Shown: positions 8,301-14,780 of the stretch, piece after piece
How positions within the stretch are numbered: position 1 is the stretch's first letter
Layout of the letters: every line of letters starts with the position of its first letter
Source of the DNA: Dehalococcoidia bacterium UBA3254
GTDB taxonomy: Bacteria > Chloroflexota > Dehalococcoidia > Dehalococcoidales > UBA3254
Assembly: GCA_002362735.1 (NCBI GenBank)
Contig: DEUU01000394.1
Location: 1-21,471 of the forward strand
Length of the DNA stretch: 21,471 nucleotides
Reading direction: 5' to 3'
Position numbers and translations under genes: made by a program
Notes under the pieces: model-generated
What the model saw: the letters and a program-made list of their open reading frames with translations, nothing else
What the model was told of the DNA's origin: nothing
The model's database searches: none

Positions 8301-9512
8301 CGCATTATCGGGAGGATTCAATTCGAATAAGGCTTTGCCTTTATTGGTGTTTAGATTTTGCTTTTCCTGTTTTATTTCCTTAAAATTCTGGTCCAGGTAA
8401 GAAACAGTAGCTGCAATCGTGGCATCCACCAACTGATTATCCGGAGTCTCTGAAATTGTCAGGAAGCTGTAAGGTAATCCGGGTTTAAATGTAGACCCGG
8501 AGGGAATGATTTTTAAATTTACGGAAGATTGAGCCACCGTGAGAAGGGTATCCGTCTTTTCTTGATAGCCGGTGGAGTCTTCATTAACAGTGAATTCAAG
8601 CTTGACGTTACCGTTGCCGCCAGCCTGCGGTACGCCAGCTACATAAGAAGCGGCCGGAACCGTAAATTCGGCCTCTCCGTCAATATTGAGATTGATGGAG
8701 GCATATTCCTGCCAGGTTCCTACATACTTTGTAGCTTTGATTATCAGTGTGCCTTTTACGGGTTTTCCAAAACTATAGGTAGCCGTGACTTTACCTTTAA
8801 TGGGTTCATTGACAAGGAACCAATCTTTAGGAATGTCTGCTTTCACTTCATATTTAGGTAGTACGTATTCTTCCACTTTAACATCGATCTGGGTTTTAGT
8901 CTTTGCGGTCGAAGCTGTGATTTTCCACGTTCCCAAATTCGGCTCGGTTGAAATCGGTAAATCTATCGTGGTTATTCCGTAGTCATCAGTTTGTTTTTCC
9001 TGACGGAATATTTTGATTCCCTTAGCGTCCAGAATCTCTACCGAGACAGTCTCGCTTACAGGATTCAATTCTGAATTTAAAGTCATCATTCTCATATGGA
9101 GCGTCTGTCCGGGCTTGTAGATCGGTTTATCCGTTTCCAGGAAGATCACGTAATTATTTTCTACTTTGACGACGGCTTCATCCTGGAAGTTATCCCCCTT
9201 GACTTGAAGGGTATAATCACCTTCATCGAGATCGGGGATATTCAATTGAATCTGCCCGTTGCCTTTGATATTGCCCTGGGCTTGGGAAAGCTGTTTGCCA
9301 TCTTTGAGTAAGGTCAAATTTACTTTTCCTGAAGCCGGAGAATCGCCAGTAAAAAGCGCGATGGAGACCGGCTGTTTGGTACCCGATTGAAGGATAGCCG
9401 GTACAAGAGCGGTATAGGCTGAAGCTGCTGGGGAAGGCTTACACGATGGAATGAGAGTAACCAGCAGAGCTATGGTCAGTATAGCTGCCAGTATTCTGAG
9501 TTGTTTCGACAT
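5355..9512 (-). CDS. Alpha-2-macroglobulin family thioester lipoprotein (C3/A2M/TEP-like)
   Basis: The ATG at 9510-9512 was chosen because a GAGG lies 6 bases upstream and a signal peptide follows at once; the longer frame to 9596 adds unlikely residues. The product has 1385 residues. A hydrophobic signal ends IPSC (Cys24), a probable lipoprotein cleavage site. TDKPIYKPGQT (127-137) marks the MG2-type domain. About residues 625-680 is a Gly/Met/Pro/Ala-rich stretch in the bait-region position, followed by RQFFPETWIW (~685). PFGCGEQNM carries the intact thioester Cys900-Gly-Glu-Gln903 at the start of the alpha-helical thioester domain. The end has a receptor-binding-type (MG8) domain with AYSYYNPE. 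Known family role: a protease entering the bait region triggers trapping and thioester attachment. A surface-anchored protease trap defending the cell is inferred. The ~1400-residue length and CGEQNM resemble animal TEP/A2M proteins more than the ~1650-residue E. coli YfhM. No pbpC partner is adjacent. Divergent from the ArsR gene. Confidence 0.95.
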   Translation of the reverse strand: MSKQLRILAAILTIALLVTLIPSCKPSPAASAYTALVPAILQSGTKQPVSIALFTGDSPASGKVNLTLLKDGKQLSQAQGNIKGNGQIQLNIPDLDEGDYTLQVKGDNFQDEAVVKVENNYVIFLETDKPIYKPGQTLHMRMMTLNSELNPVSETVSVEILDAKGIKIFRQEKQTDDYGITTIDLPISTEPNLGTWKITASTAKTKTQIDVKVEEYVLPKYEVKADIPKDWFLVNEPIKGKVTATYSFGKPVKGTLIIKATKYVGTWQEYASINLNIDGEAEFTVPAASYVAGVPQAGGNGNVKLEFTVNEDSTGYQEKTDTLLTVAQSSVNLKIIPSGSTFKPGLPYSFLTISETPDNQLVDATIAATVSYLDQNFKEIKQEKQNLNTNKGKALFELNPPDNAVVLTITCNSKNSSVTKTIEAAYSPSGNFIHLEQTSEGTPNAGGNITFWVYSTKEAVNFYYEIISRGTVVYSNYTQGSEITFKTTPAMAPSARLLVYQILPNAEVAADYLPFEVTAQYPQNITLSTSVENAQPGEDIKINIQTQSQSEVGIAAVDKSVFILAENRMNLQQVFDKLEELYMNPQAELHEVSIYEGIENRGAKEVFQNAGVIVLSNNKVPEGKKYQSPVSKGMLGGGIRFDMAEGVMPPMVAPMPAQATAGINASQKQSAGENLAEVQRIRQFFPETWIWDLVKTDSRGKASLSVTVPDTITNWMLRAVAISKTQGLGIAESQLTVFQPFFLTVDLPYSTIRGEEFPVKVAIYNYLDQPQSVVVNIQQDTWFDLLDNPQKNIVIGANNIGSAQFMIRPKQLGTRGVKITAQSPQSADAVVKNIIVEAEGVARETVNNITLSNGKSSDISTLIPSSVVEGSARAYFTVTSSYLTQTLDGLDSLIQMPFGCGEQNMIIFAPDVYITKYLKESGQLKPEIMAKAEKLMLTGYQRELTYRHKDGSFSAFGESDKEGSLWLTAFVLKCFSEAKGLIYIDDSILNEAKSWILSHQNSDGSFDAVGFVHHQEMLGGVKGKTALTAYIAIALMQAGEHSGSFKSISYLENQIDKTDDPYAVALLTDALEMAKSSRATAAYDKLMQLAKEDENGLFWGNNTVLPPIADNPIPALKMRPVQPLESTSFIEATAYAALSLIQHGDNLNASKAARWLVSKRNSSGGFGSTQDTVMALQALIEYSTNSRADVDLTVNILSKEKPQQIKVNSRNFDILQIVDIPINDTVKISVTGKGEAIGQIVQRFNLPDSIQEKNDVLKVDVNYNADEVAVNDEVKVDVNLSFNPPEPVEAGMVVVDVSVPTGFTAVKESIDKMVTQQKQIKRYDISGRKVIFYVDNMLPGDKISFNFLVKAMYPVKAKAVASDAYSYYNPEINAESLSHDITVTN

Positions 9513-9526
9513 CTTGATCCTCGCTA

Positions 9527-9556
9527 CCGGAAGGAGTATTTGAAAATATCTTCCGG
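9527..9556 (-). promoter_or_regulatory. Leader hairpin upstream of the alpha-2-macroglobulin gene
   Basis: CCGGAAG at 9527-9533 pairs with its complement at 9550-9556, and an inner AT-rich stem (TATTT/AAATA) extends it around a two-base loop at 9542-9543. It lies about 15-45 bases before the ATG, just outside the GAGG ribosome site, so it would form in the mRNA leader. It may stabilise the transcript or tune translation; the function is unproven. I could not identify a convincing promoter for this gene. Confidence 0.4.
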
Positions 9557-9615
9557 ACTTAACATATTCAAAAGATATAACGTAGATAATGGGCAAAAGT
9601 TATGCTTTGACGAAA

Positions 9616-9644
9616 TTGACATTTATCACAATTTGAGATAACAT
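9616..9644 (+). promoter_or_regulatory. Sigma70-type promoter for the ArsR/oxidoreductase operon
   Basis: TTGACA at 9616-9621, a 17-bp spacer and TAACAT at 9639-9644. Predicted transcription start near 9651, about 44 bases before the ArsR ATG. Confidence 0.7.
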
Positions 9645-9655
9645 TTAAATATATC

Positions 9656-9683
9656 AATATATATATATTCATATATCTATATG
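9656..9683. promoter_or_regulatory. Operator candidate: two adjacent AT-rich palindromes
   Basis: A 14-bp AT palindrome (AA, alternating TA, TT) at 9656-9669 abuts CATATA-TC-TATATG at 9670-9683. They lie directly after the predicted transcription start and before the GAGGAG ribosome site of the ArsR gene, where autorepression by an ArsR dimer would be expected. AT-rich DNA yields palindromes easily, so confidence is limited. Confidence 0.4.
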
Positions 9684-9694
9684 AGGAGCGAGAA

Positions 9695-10030
9695 ATGTCA
9701 TCCAAATATAATATGGAACTGTACAGATTGAAAGCGGACATCAGTAAGGCCTTTGCAGATCCGAAGCGGCTCATTATTATCACAGAGCTAAGGGATGCGG
9801 AAAAAACCGTGGGAGAACTGGTGAAAGCTATAGGGATCGGTCAGGCAGTGATATCCAGACAACTGGCAATTTTGAGGGCCAGCGGCGTGGTTATTTCTCG
9901 CAGGGCGGGCAATAACATTTTTTATCACTTATCTGACCACCGAATCTGCGAAGCCTGTGACATTGTACATGCAGTATTACTGGACCGCCTGGCGAAAAAT
10001 AAAGAGATGGCAGAGTCTCTACTGGGATAA
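9695..10030 (+). CDS. ArsR-family winged-helix transcriptional regulator
   Basis: A 111-residue winged helix-turn-helix protein. KAFADPKRLIIITEL is the classic ArsR opening helix; EKTVGELVKAIGIGQAVISRQLAILRASGVV is helix-turn-helix plus recognition helix, and RRAGNNIFYHL is the beta wing. The metal box ELCVCDL of arsenic/cadmium sensors is absent; the only cysteines are the ICEAC pair at the C-terminal helix, so metal sensing is not supported and a redox or metabolite signal is possible. GAGGAG lies 7-8 bases before the ATG. A promoter and palindromes precede it. It is followed after 55 bp by the FAD/Fe-S oxidoreductase on the same strand, which it most likely controls along with itself. Confidence 0.88.
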   Translation: MSSKYNMELYRLKADISKAFADPKRLIIITELRDAEKTVGELVKAIGIGQAVISRQLAILRASGVVISRRAGNNIFYHLSDHRICEACDIVHAVLLDRLAKNKEMAESLLG

Positions 10031-10085
10031 ATCTAAAGAATCAATGTCAAAGTTAAACCGATGAGCGATAGGAAAGGTGATAAAT

Positions 10086-13000
10086 ATGGTTAATATTAAT
10101 AATGAACAGCGTGCATATCTGGAACGAGAGTTTGGTAACAGGGTATCATTTCGTAAGACTGAAAGGAAGCTTTATGGGCATGATATTGCTGCTTTGCCCA
10201 GTATGATCCGGCCTCTGGTTGGAGATACTACTCCCGCGGCGATTGTCCAGCCGACTTCAGAAGCCGAGCTGGTTAAGTTAATACGATGGGCATCAGTTCA
10301 AAATATCCCACTTACCCCGAGAGGTAAAGCGACGAGCGGATACGGCGGCGTCTTGCCCGTGAAACAGGGTCTGGAGGTAGATTTTTACCGTATGAAAGAA
10401 ATCCTGAACATCGATAGCGAGCATCTGACGGTTACCGTCCAGCCTGGCATTGTATTTGAAAAACTGGACAAAGAGTTAGAAAAGAAGGGGATGACTTTGA
10501 GGTTGTATCCTTCCAGCTATCCGGCGGCGACAGTGGGTGGATGGTTGGCCCAGGGAGGTGCTGGGATAGGTTCTTTTGAGTCTGGATGGTTCAAAGATAA
10601 TATTATCAGTGTCCGCGCTGTGACCCCTGACGGTCAGACCAGGGTATTCCGGGGAAGAGATCTGGACCTGATCAGCGATGCTGAGGGAACGACCGGTTTT
10701 ATCAGCGAAATTACGTTGCGTGTTCAGCCCAGAGAGGAATTAGACATTGTCGCCGTCGGCAGCCCGGACGCAGCCAGTATGCAGAGTTTAATCCAGGATA
10801 TAAATGATGAAAAAATTCCCATCTGGTCTCTTCTCTTTATTAACCCGCTGATGGCTGAGTTAAAGAACGTAGTTCCGCTGAGAGAACATCTGGGGAACCC
10901 GGTAGAAGAGAGGGTGCTATTACCCAAATTATATATCACGACTCTGGCGTTTCGGTCTAAAGACCGGTCCAGAGTGATGGAAAAATTGCCAGCTTTTATC
11001 AAACGCAGCAATTCTCAGCAATTGCCGGATCCAGTAGCACAGCACGAATGGGAAAACAGGTTCAAGATTATGGTCGTCAAGCGTTTGGGGCCAAGCCTGG
11101 CACCGGCTGAGGTTGTGGTTCCGCTTAAAAATTTGGGGAAATTTATGGCTGAGATAGAGCAGAAAGTCAACCAGCCGATGGTAAAAGAAGGGATTGTTGT
11201 CAGAAACGGAATAAGCGGCCAGCCTGAAGCTATCGTGATGGCGCTGATACCCAGTGATCAGCGCCAGTTCAGATATAATTTCGTTTTCGCTTTAGCGTTG
11301 ACCATCATGAAGATAGCGAAGAAATACGGCGGCCGACCTTACACTACCGGACTCTATTATGCCAGCCAGGCCAGGGAGGTTTTGGGATCAGAAAGAGTTG
11401 AACGGCTGAAGGCTTTCAAGCAAGAAGTCGATCCTCAAGGGATACTTAACCCGGGTAAGGTTGTGGCGAAAGGTGCTCTGGGTACGGCGATGAATTTAGC
11501 CAATACATTTGAGCCCATCATCCGGCCGCTGGGTAACCGGGTGGTAACTAAAATCGGTGAAAAACCGGCGGGCACAATCCGGGGTATACCGGGAGATGTG
11601 GCCTGGTATGCCTATGCTTGCTCTCAATGCGGCTATTGCGTCGATGAATGCGATCAGTTCTACGGCAGGGGCTGGGAGAGTCAGACTCCGCGCGGAAAAT
11701 GGTTCTGGCTGCGGGAATATCTCGAGGGGCGTGAGAAATGGGACCAGTTCATGATTGACAGTATAGTGTCCTGTACGACTTGTGAATTATGCAATCATCG
11801 TTGTTCTGTATCTCTGCCTATTGAATCGTCATGGATGAAATTGCGCGGAGAACTGATTCAAGAAGAGAAAAAAATGACATTCCCACCGTTCGAAGTGATG
11901 GCGGCAGCATTAACCAAGGAGGGTGATATCTGGGCTGGATACCGGACAGACCGGACTGCCTGGTTCCCGGAAGATCTCAAGAAAAAGCACGGACCCGAAC
12001 ATAAAGCCAAAATGGTCTATTTTGCCGGATGTACTGCCAGCTACGTTGAGCGCGATATCGCTATGGCCAGTGTCAGACTGCTGGATGCTGCCGGATTGGA
12101 TTTCACATATCTCGGTAGCGAAGAAAACTGCTGCGGCACGCCGATGCTGGTTGCCGGGAAATGGGATGTCTTTGCGGAGACTATTAGGAAGAATATCGAG
12201 GCGGTCATGAAATCCGGAGCGGATACGGTGGTGACTTCCTGTCCAGCCTGCGACATGATGTGGAGACATACTTATCCGAAATGGGCGAGTAAGATGGGGA
12301 TTGAATTCAACATCAAGACTAAACACTACAGCGAGGTGATTGCTGGGAAAATAGCTTCGGGCGAATTCAAGTTTCCGCCTCATAACCAGGAGCCATGTAC
12401 GGTAGCCTGGCATGATTCCTGTCACATCGGACGTGTCTCCGGGGTCTATGAACCTCCGCGTGAAATGATCAAAGCTATTCCTAACGTGAAACTGGTAGAG
12501 ATGGAGCATAACCGCGAAGAAGCTCACTGCTGTGGAAGTGTTCTAACTTTAATCAAAGATCCGCCGGTAGCCGCGGATATCGGTCAGGTTAGACTTAACG
12601 AAGCACTGGATGCCGGGGCGAATAAAGTAGTCTCTCTTTGTCCCTGCTGCGAATTTCAACTGCGAGTTAGCGCGGATAAGAAAAAAGTGCCGATTGAAGT
12701 AGTCGACCTGGCGCGTTTTGCCGCATCAAGATTAGGTTATGAGTTTCCTGATCCTCATCCTGAAGTAAAACGTCAGTGGGCAGCTTTTGAAGCTATGATT
12801 GCATTGATGACGCCGGAAGGATTTGCATCTTTGATGGGGACCATGTGGCCAGAGTTGATTAGTGCAATGCCGATGGGAATGGGGCCAATGATGAGGGTGA
12901 TGGGAAAAATTCCCGGAGCGTTGAACTTAATAAAACCGATGTTCCCGATTTTGTTTCCCAGACTGTTACCCATGATGATGCCTAAAGTGATGCCGACCAT

Positions 13001-13214
13001 GTTAAAAAGAATTGGCGATCGTGTCCCAATGCCGGACTATATGTTTGAACAAATGCCGCAGTTGATGCCAAAAGTAATGGATAATCTTATGCCGCATATG
13101 ATTAAGGACGTGGTACCGCTGGTGACGCAGCCTATGATCGATTACTTAAAAGGTAAGACTGACACTCCGGATGATCCGGCCCAGGATTCCAATTCCGACA
13201 GCAAGACGGTTTGA
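10086..13214 (+). CDS. FAD-linked oxidase / 4Fe-4S / CCG-domain fusion oxidoreductase (GlcD-GlpC/HdrB type)
   Basis: 1042 residues starting at the ATG at 10086 (AAAGGTGA upstream); a GTG at 10077 is in frame but would place the ribosome site inside the gene. Domains in order: FAD_binding_4 (PCMH/VAO fold, ~40-220, with TPRGKATSGYGG), an FAD-oxidase C-terminal domain to ~470, a ferredoxin-type region with CSQCGYC at 512 and CTTCELCNHRC near 563 (two CX2CX2CX3C motifs), then two cysteine-rich CCG domains (GCTAS...NCCG...CPAC, ~645-720; SCHIG...HCCG...CPCC, ~778-856). The CCG repeats are those of HdrB/GlpC. A Met/Pro-rich tail fills about 917-1015. The family oxidises 2-hydroxyacids such as lactate or glycolate and passes electrons through Fe-S clusters to a quinone or partner; the exact substrate is not evident. 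Soluble or membrane-associated, no signal peptide. It shares an operon with the ArsR gene and its 3' end overlaps the convergent YkgJ gene by 83 bp. Confidence 0.92.
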   Translation: MVNINNEQRAYLEREFGNRVSFRKTERKLYGHDIAALPSMIRPLVGDTTPAAIVQPTSEAELVKLIRWASVQNIPLTPRGKATSGYGGVLPVKQGLEVDFYRMKEILNIDSEHLTVTVQPGIVFEKLDKELEKKGMTLRLYPSSYPAATVGGWLAQGGAGIGSFESGWFKDNIISVRAVTPDGQTRVFRGRDLDLISDAEGTTGFISEITLRVQPREELDIVAVGSPDAASMQSLIQDINDEKIPIWSLLFINPLMAELKNVVPLREHLGNPVEERVLLPKLYITTLAFRSKDRSRVMEKLPAFIKRSNSQQLPDPVAQHEWENRFKIMVVKRLGPSLAPAEVVVPLKNLGKFMAEIEQKVNQPMVKEGIVVRNGISGQPEAIVMALIPSDQRQFRYNFVFALALTIMKIAKKYGGRPYTTGLYYASQAREVLGSERVERLKAFKQEVDPQGILNPGKVVAKGALGTAMNLANTFEPIIRPLGNRVVTKIGEKPAGTIRGIPGDVAWYAYACSQCGYCVDECDQFYGRGWESQTPRGKWFWLREYLEGREKWDQFMIDSIVSCTTCELCNHRCSVSLPIESSWMKLRGELIQEEKKMTFPPFEVMAAALTKEGDIWAGYRTDRTAWFPEDLKKKHGPEHKAKMVYFAGCTASYVERDIAMASVRLLDAAGLDFTYLGSEENCCGTPMLVAGKWDVFAETIRKNIEAVMKSGADTVVTSCPACDMMWRHTYPKWASKMGIEFNIKTKHYSEVIAGKIASGEFKFPPHNQEPCTVAWHDSCHIGRVSGVYEPPREMIKAIPNVKLVEMEHNREEAHCCGSVLTLIKDPPVAADIGQVRLNEALDAGANKVVSLCPCCEFQLRVSADKKKVPIEVVDLARFAASRLGYEFPDPHPEVKRQWAAFEAMIALMTPEGFASLMGTMWPELISAMPMGMGPMMRVMGKIPGALNLIKPMFPILFPRLLPMMMPKVMPTMLKRIGDRVPMPDYMFEQMPQLMPKVMDNLMPHMIKDVVPLVTQPMIDYLKGKTDTPDDPAQDSNSDSKTV

Positions 13215-13509
13215 AATCATGGATTAGACAGAGACGTTGATTTTTCTCATTGGGAGCCTGTAAGAAAAGACAGGCTCCATTAACTTGGCGAATGAGGAAA
13301 CTGGAAGTCCCAGGCCATCGAGGGTCGGTGTACTCTGCACGGAATTTTTGCCAGCTGATGTCCAGTTTCTCGGTGATCGAACGTGCTTCAGTAACGGATA
13401 GTCTGGGTTGATATTTTGAACAACAGGTACCACAGCGAAGGCAGGGCAAATCGTATACGTCGATTTTAAAACTACTTATGATAGGCTTACCGATCTGAGG
13501 TTCCTCCAA
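13132..13509 (-). CDS. YkgJ-family (CxxCxxCC) cysteine-cluster protein
   Basis: Up to 125 residues. The N-terminal LPCLRCGTCC is the CX2CX2CC signature of the YkgJ/UPF0153 family (putative Zn- or Fe-chelating), and the later CLFL...CLIHDFKPSCCRNW...HPEC block is the conserved second half. The protein is therefore real although its last 27 codons overlap the 3' end of the plus-strand oxidoreductase. The start is uncertain: the TTG at 13507-13509 is the first usable codon but has no clear ribosome site, while GGAGG inside 13502-13506 has no ATG/GTG/TTG correctly spaced after it. It follows the zinc-ribbon gene after 30 bp and is probably cotranscribed from the promoter at 13798-13826. Role unknown; the family often accompanies metal or maturation functions. 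Confidence 0.85.
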   Translation of the reverse strand: MEEPQIGKPIISSFKIDVYDLPCLRCGTCCSKYQPRLSVTEARSITEKLDISWQKFRAEYTDPRWPGTSSFLIRQVNGACLFLQAPNEKNQRLCLIHDFKPSCCRNWNPGPDHPECQSYLLSNRS

Positions 13510-13539
13510 AGAACTAAAAAGGAGAAATTCCGGTCTGTT

Positions 13540-13707
13540 TTACGCTGGTACTGCTTTTTCGTTTACCTGCGATGCTTGCTTCTGATGATCCGCGGCATCC
13601 AGGTCGCAAGTGTAGCCGCACTGCAGACATTGTTCGTAACGTCCGTAATAATCTGCGCTTAGATAGATATTCCCGCCACACTTTGGACACTGCTTGTGAG
13701 TTAACAT
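13540..13707 (-). CDS. Small two-CxxC zinc-ribbon protein (55 residues)
   Basis: An ATG at 13705-13707, with AAGGAA about 8 bases upstream, opens a 55-codon frame ending in TAA at 13540-13542. The product starts MLTHKQCPKCGGNIYL, followed by DYYGRYEQCLQCGY: a zinc ribbon with CPKC and CLQC knuckles 17 residues apart. Small proteins of this pattern recur in Dehalococcoidia-like genomes as I remember them; their function is unknown, perhaps nucleic-acid or protein binding. First gene of a two-gene unit with the YkgJ-type gene. A strong promoter-like sequence lies ~90 bp upstream. Confidence 0.8.
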   Translation of the reverse strand: MLTHKQCPKCGGNIYLSADYYGRYEQCLQCGYTCDLDAADHQKQASQVNEKAVPA

Positions 13708-13797
13708 TGTTTTTTCCTTGTTCTCCTGAAACGAGTTTCTATTACCCGGTACTTTAGACTTTATAAAAACGTTTTAATTATCACGATACGAAGATAT

Positions 13798-13826
13798 ATC
13801 ATAATTAGACATAATTACTTTGTCAA
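13798..13826 (-). promoter_or_regulatory. Sigma70-type promoter for the zinc-ribbon/YkgJ unit
   Basis: On the minus strand: TTGACA (13826-13821), exactly 17 bp, TATGAT (13803-13798). A near-consensus promoter about 84 bases from the zinc-ribbon ATG. The remaining ~310 bp between the divergent genes (13708-14020) is AT-rich and shows no ORF; I saw no comparably good promoter for the plus-strand gene at 14021. Confidence 0.7.
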
Positions 13827-14020
13827 ATACATATGCGAATGACCATATCGAGATTAATTTTTGTTACCTTTGTAATTTCATTATGATTCTTATTCTTGTA
13901 AAATTCAGATTTCTAATTTATTCTTCTCATTCTAAGTCAGGTATATTAAGAAAATATTAAGAACAACGGGTATTTTTGATTTAATTTGCAGTAGTAGTAG
14001 AATTGAGGAAAGGGTGGGGG

Positions 14021-14713
14021 TTGAAATTGAAAATAGCGGGAATTATCGCCAGACTGATTTTTATCCTTTGCTTTCCGATTTTATTTTTATCTACCAGTCT
14101 TGCATGGGGTTTTAATAGTACCTGGATATTTAACTACGGTTTCCAAAAATACGATGTCAGTAATTCTACTGGTATTCCGAAGACCGAGTTGGATAAAATT
14201 GGAGGAAGCTGGCTTTATTATATTAATTCTGGAGATGAATACTGGCATATCTCCTTGACGCAAAACGGCCAAACGTTTGAGCTTTTTACTCAGGAGGAGC
14301 AGGTTCACTTCCGGGATGTAAAGCAGTTAATCTGGTTGGACTACCGCTTCTTAATTGTTTCTCTGGTTCTGGTTGTAGCATATATTGTTGCTGCAATTTT
14401 TTGGCGGCGCGGTAAATACTTGAAATCGATGGCTCGCAGTGTAATCTGGGGAAGCGGAATAACGGTCTTATTAATCATTATTCTGGGTGCAGCTTCTTTT
14501 CTAGACTTCGATCAACTCTTCTTGCAATTGCATAACTTAATCTTTACTAACCAGTTCTGGTCGGCTCAGGGTTATATGCTGATGCTGTTTCCCGGTGGAT
14601 TCTGGTTTGATGCCGCCCTGTTTTGCATTGGTTTTATGGCTGGATTAGCCTTGATTTTTGGTATGGCATCGTGGGTGTATCTGAAGATTCAGAGCCAGCG
14701 TAATAATGATTGA
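14021..14713 (+). CDS. TIGR01906/DUF1461 family integral membrane protein
   Basis: A 230-residue protein with four predicted membrane segments: IIARLIFILCFPILFLSTSL near the N-terminus, then FLIVSLVLVVAYIVAAIFW, ITVLLIIILGAASFL and ALFCIGFMAGLALIFGMASW. Between the first two lies an extracytoplasmic loop of about 80 residues with family-like features: FNSTWIFNYGF, STGIP, then a late FTQEEQVHFRDVKQLI (the E..H.xDVK motif of DUF1461). The start is one of several TTGs; 14021 follows the purine run GAGGAAAGGGTGGGGG, whereas the in-frame TTG at 14003 has none (that choice would add six residues). The family is of unknown function in Firmicutes and Chloroflexi. It precedes the CorA-like gene, which has its own promoter. 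Confidence 0.83.
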   Translation: MKLKIAGIIARLIFILCFPILFLSTSLAWGFNSTWIFNYGFQKYDVSNSTGIPKTELDKIGGSWLYYINSGDEYWHISLTQNGQTFELFTQEEQVHFRDVKQLIWLDYRFLIVSLVLVVAYIVAAIFWRRGKYLKSMARSVIWGSGITVLLIIILGAASFLDFDQLFLQLHNLIFTNQFWSAQGYMLMLFPGGFWFDAALFCIGFMAGLALIFGMASWVYLKIQSQRNND

Positions 14714-14738
14714 CAAGTCCATTTCAAGTACCTATGAT
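14710..14738 (+). promoter_or_regulatory. Sigma70-type promoter for the CorA-like gene
   Basis: TTGACA at 14710-14715, a 17-bp spacer, TATGAT at 14733-14738. The -35 box overlaps the stop codon of the preceding gene; the predicted start is near 14745, 36 bases before the ATG. Confidence 0.68.
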
Positions 14739-14780
14739 ATATATGCAAAAAATGAATAATCCAATTTAGAGGCTTACCAC

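Noticed and set aside
9513..9596. Extended N-terminus of the macroglobulin frame
   Set aside because: The extra 28 residues lie across the leader hairpin and would bury the signal peptide; the internal ATG has a good ribosome site and signal peptide.
11910..12527. 205-codon minus-strand frame within the FAD/Fe-S gene
   Set aside because: Lies fully opposite the CCG domains, whose cysteine motifs are intact on the plus strand; composition is non-protein-like.
13253..13278. Perfect 9-bp hairpin (GGAGCCTGT, loop 8) considered as terminator of the oxidoreductase gene
   Set aside because: It lies inside the YkgJ coding frame and is not followed by a T-run on either strand; possible but unsupported.
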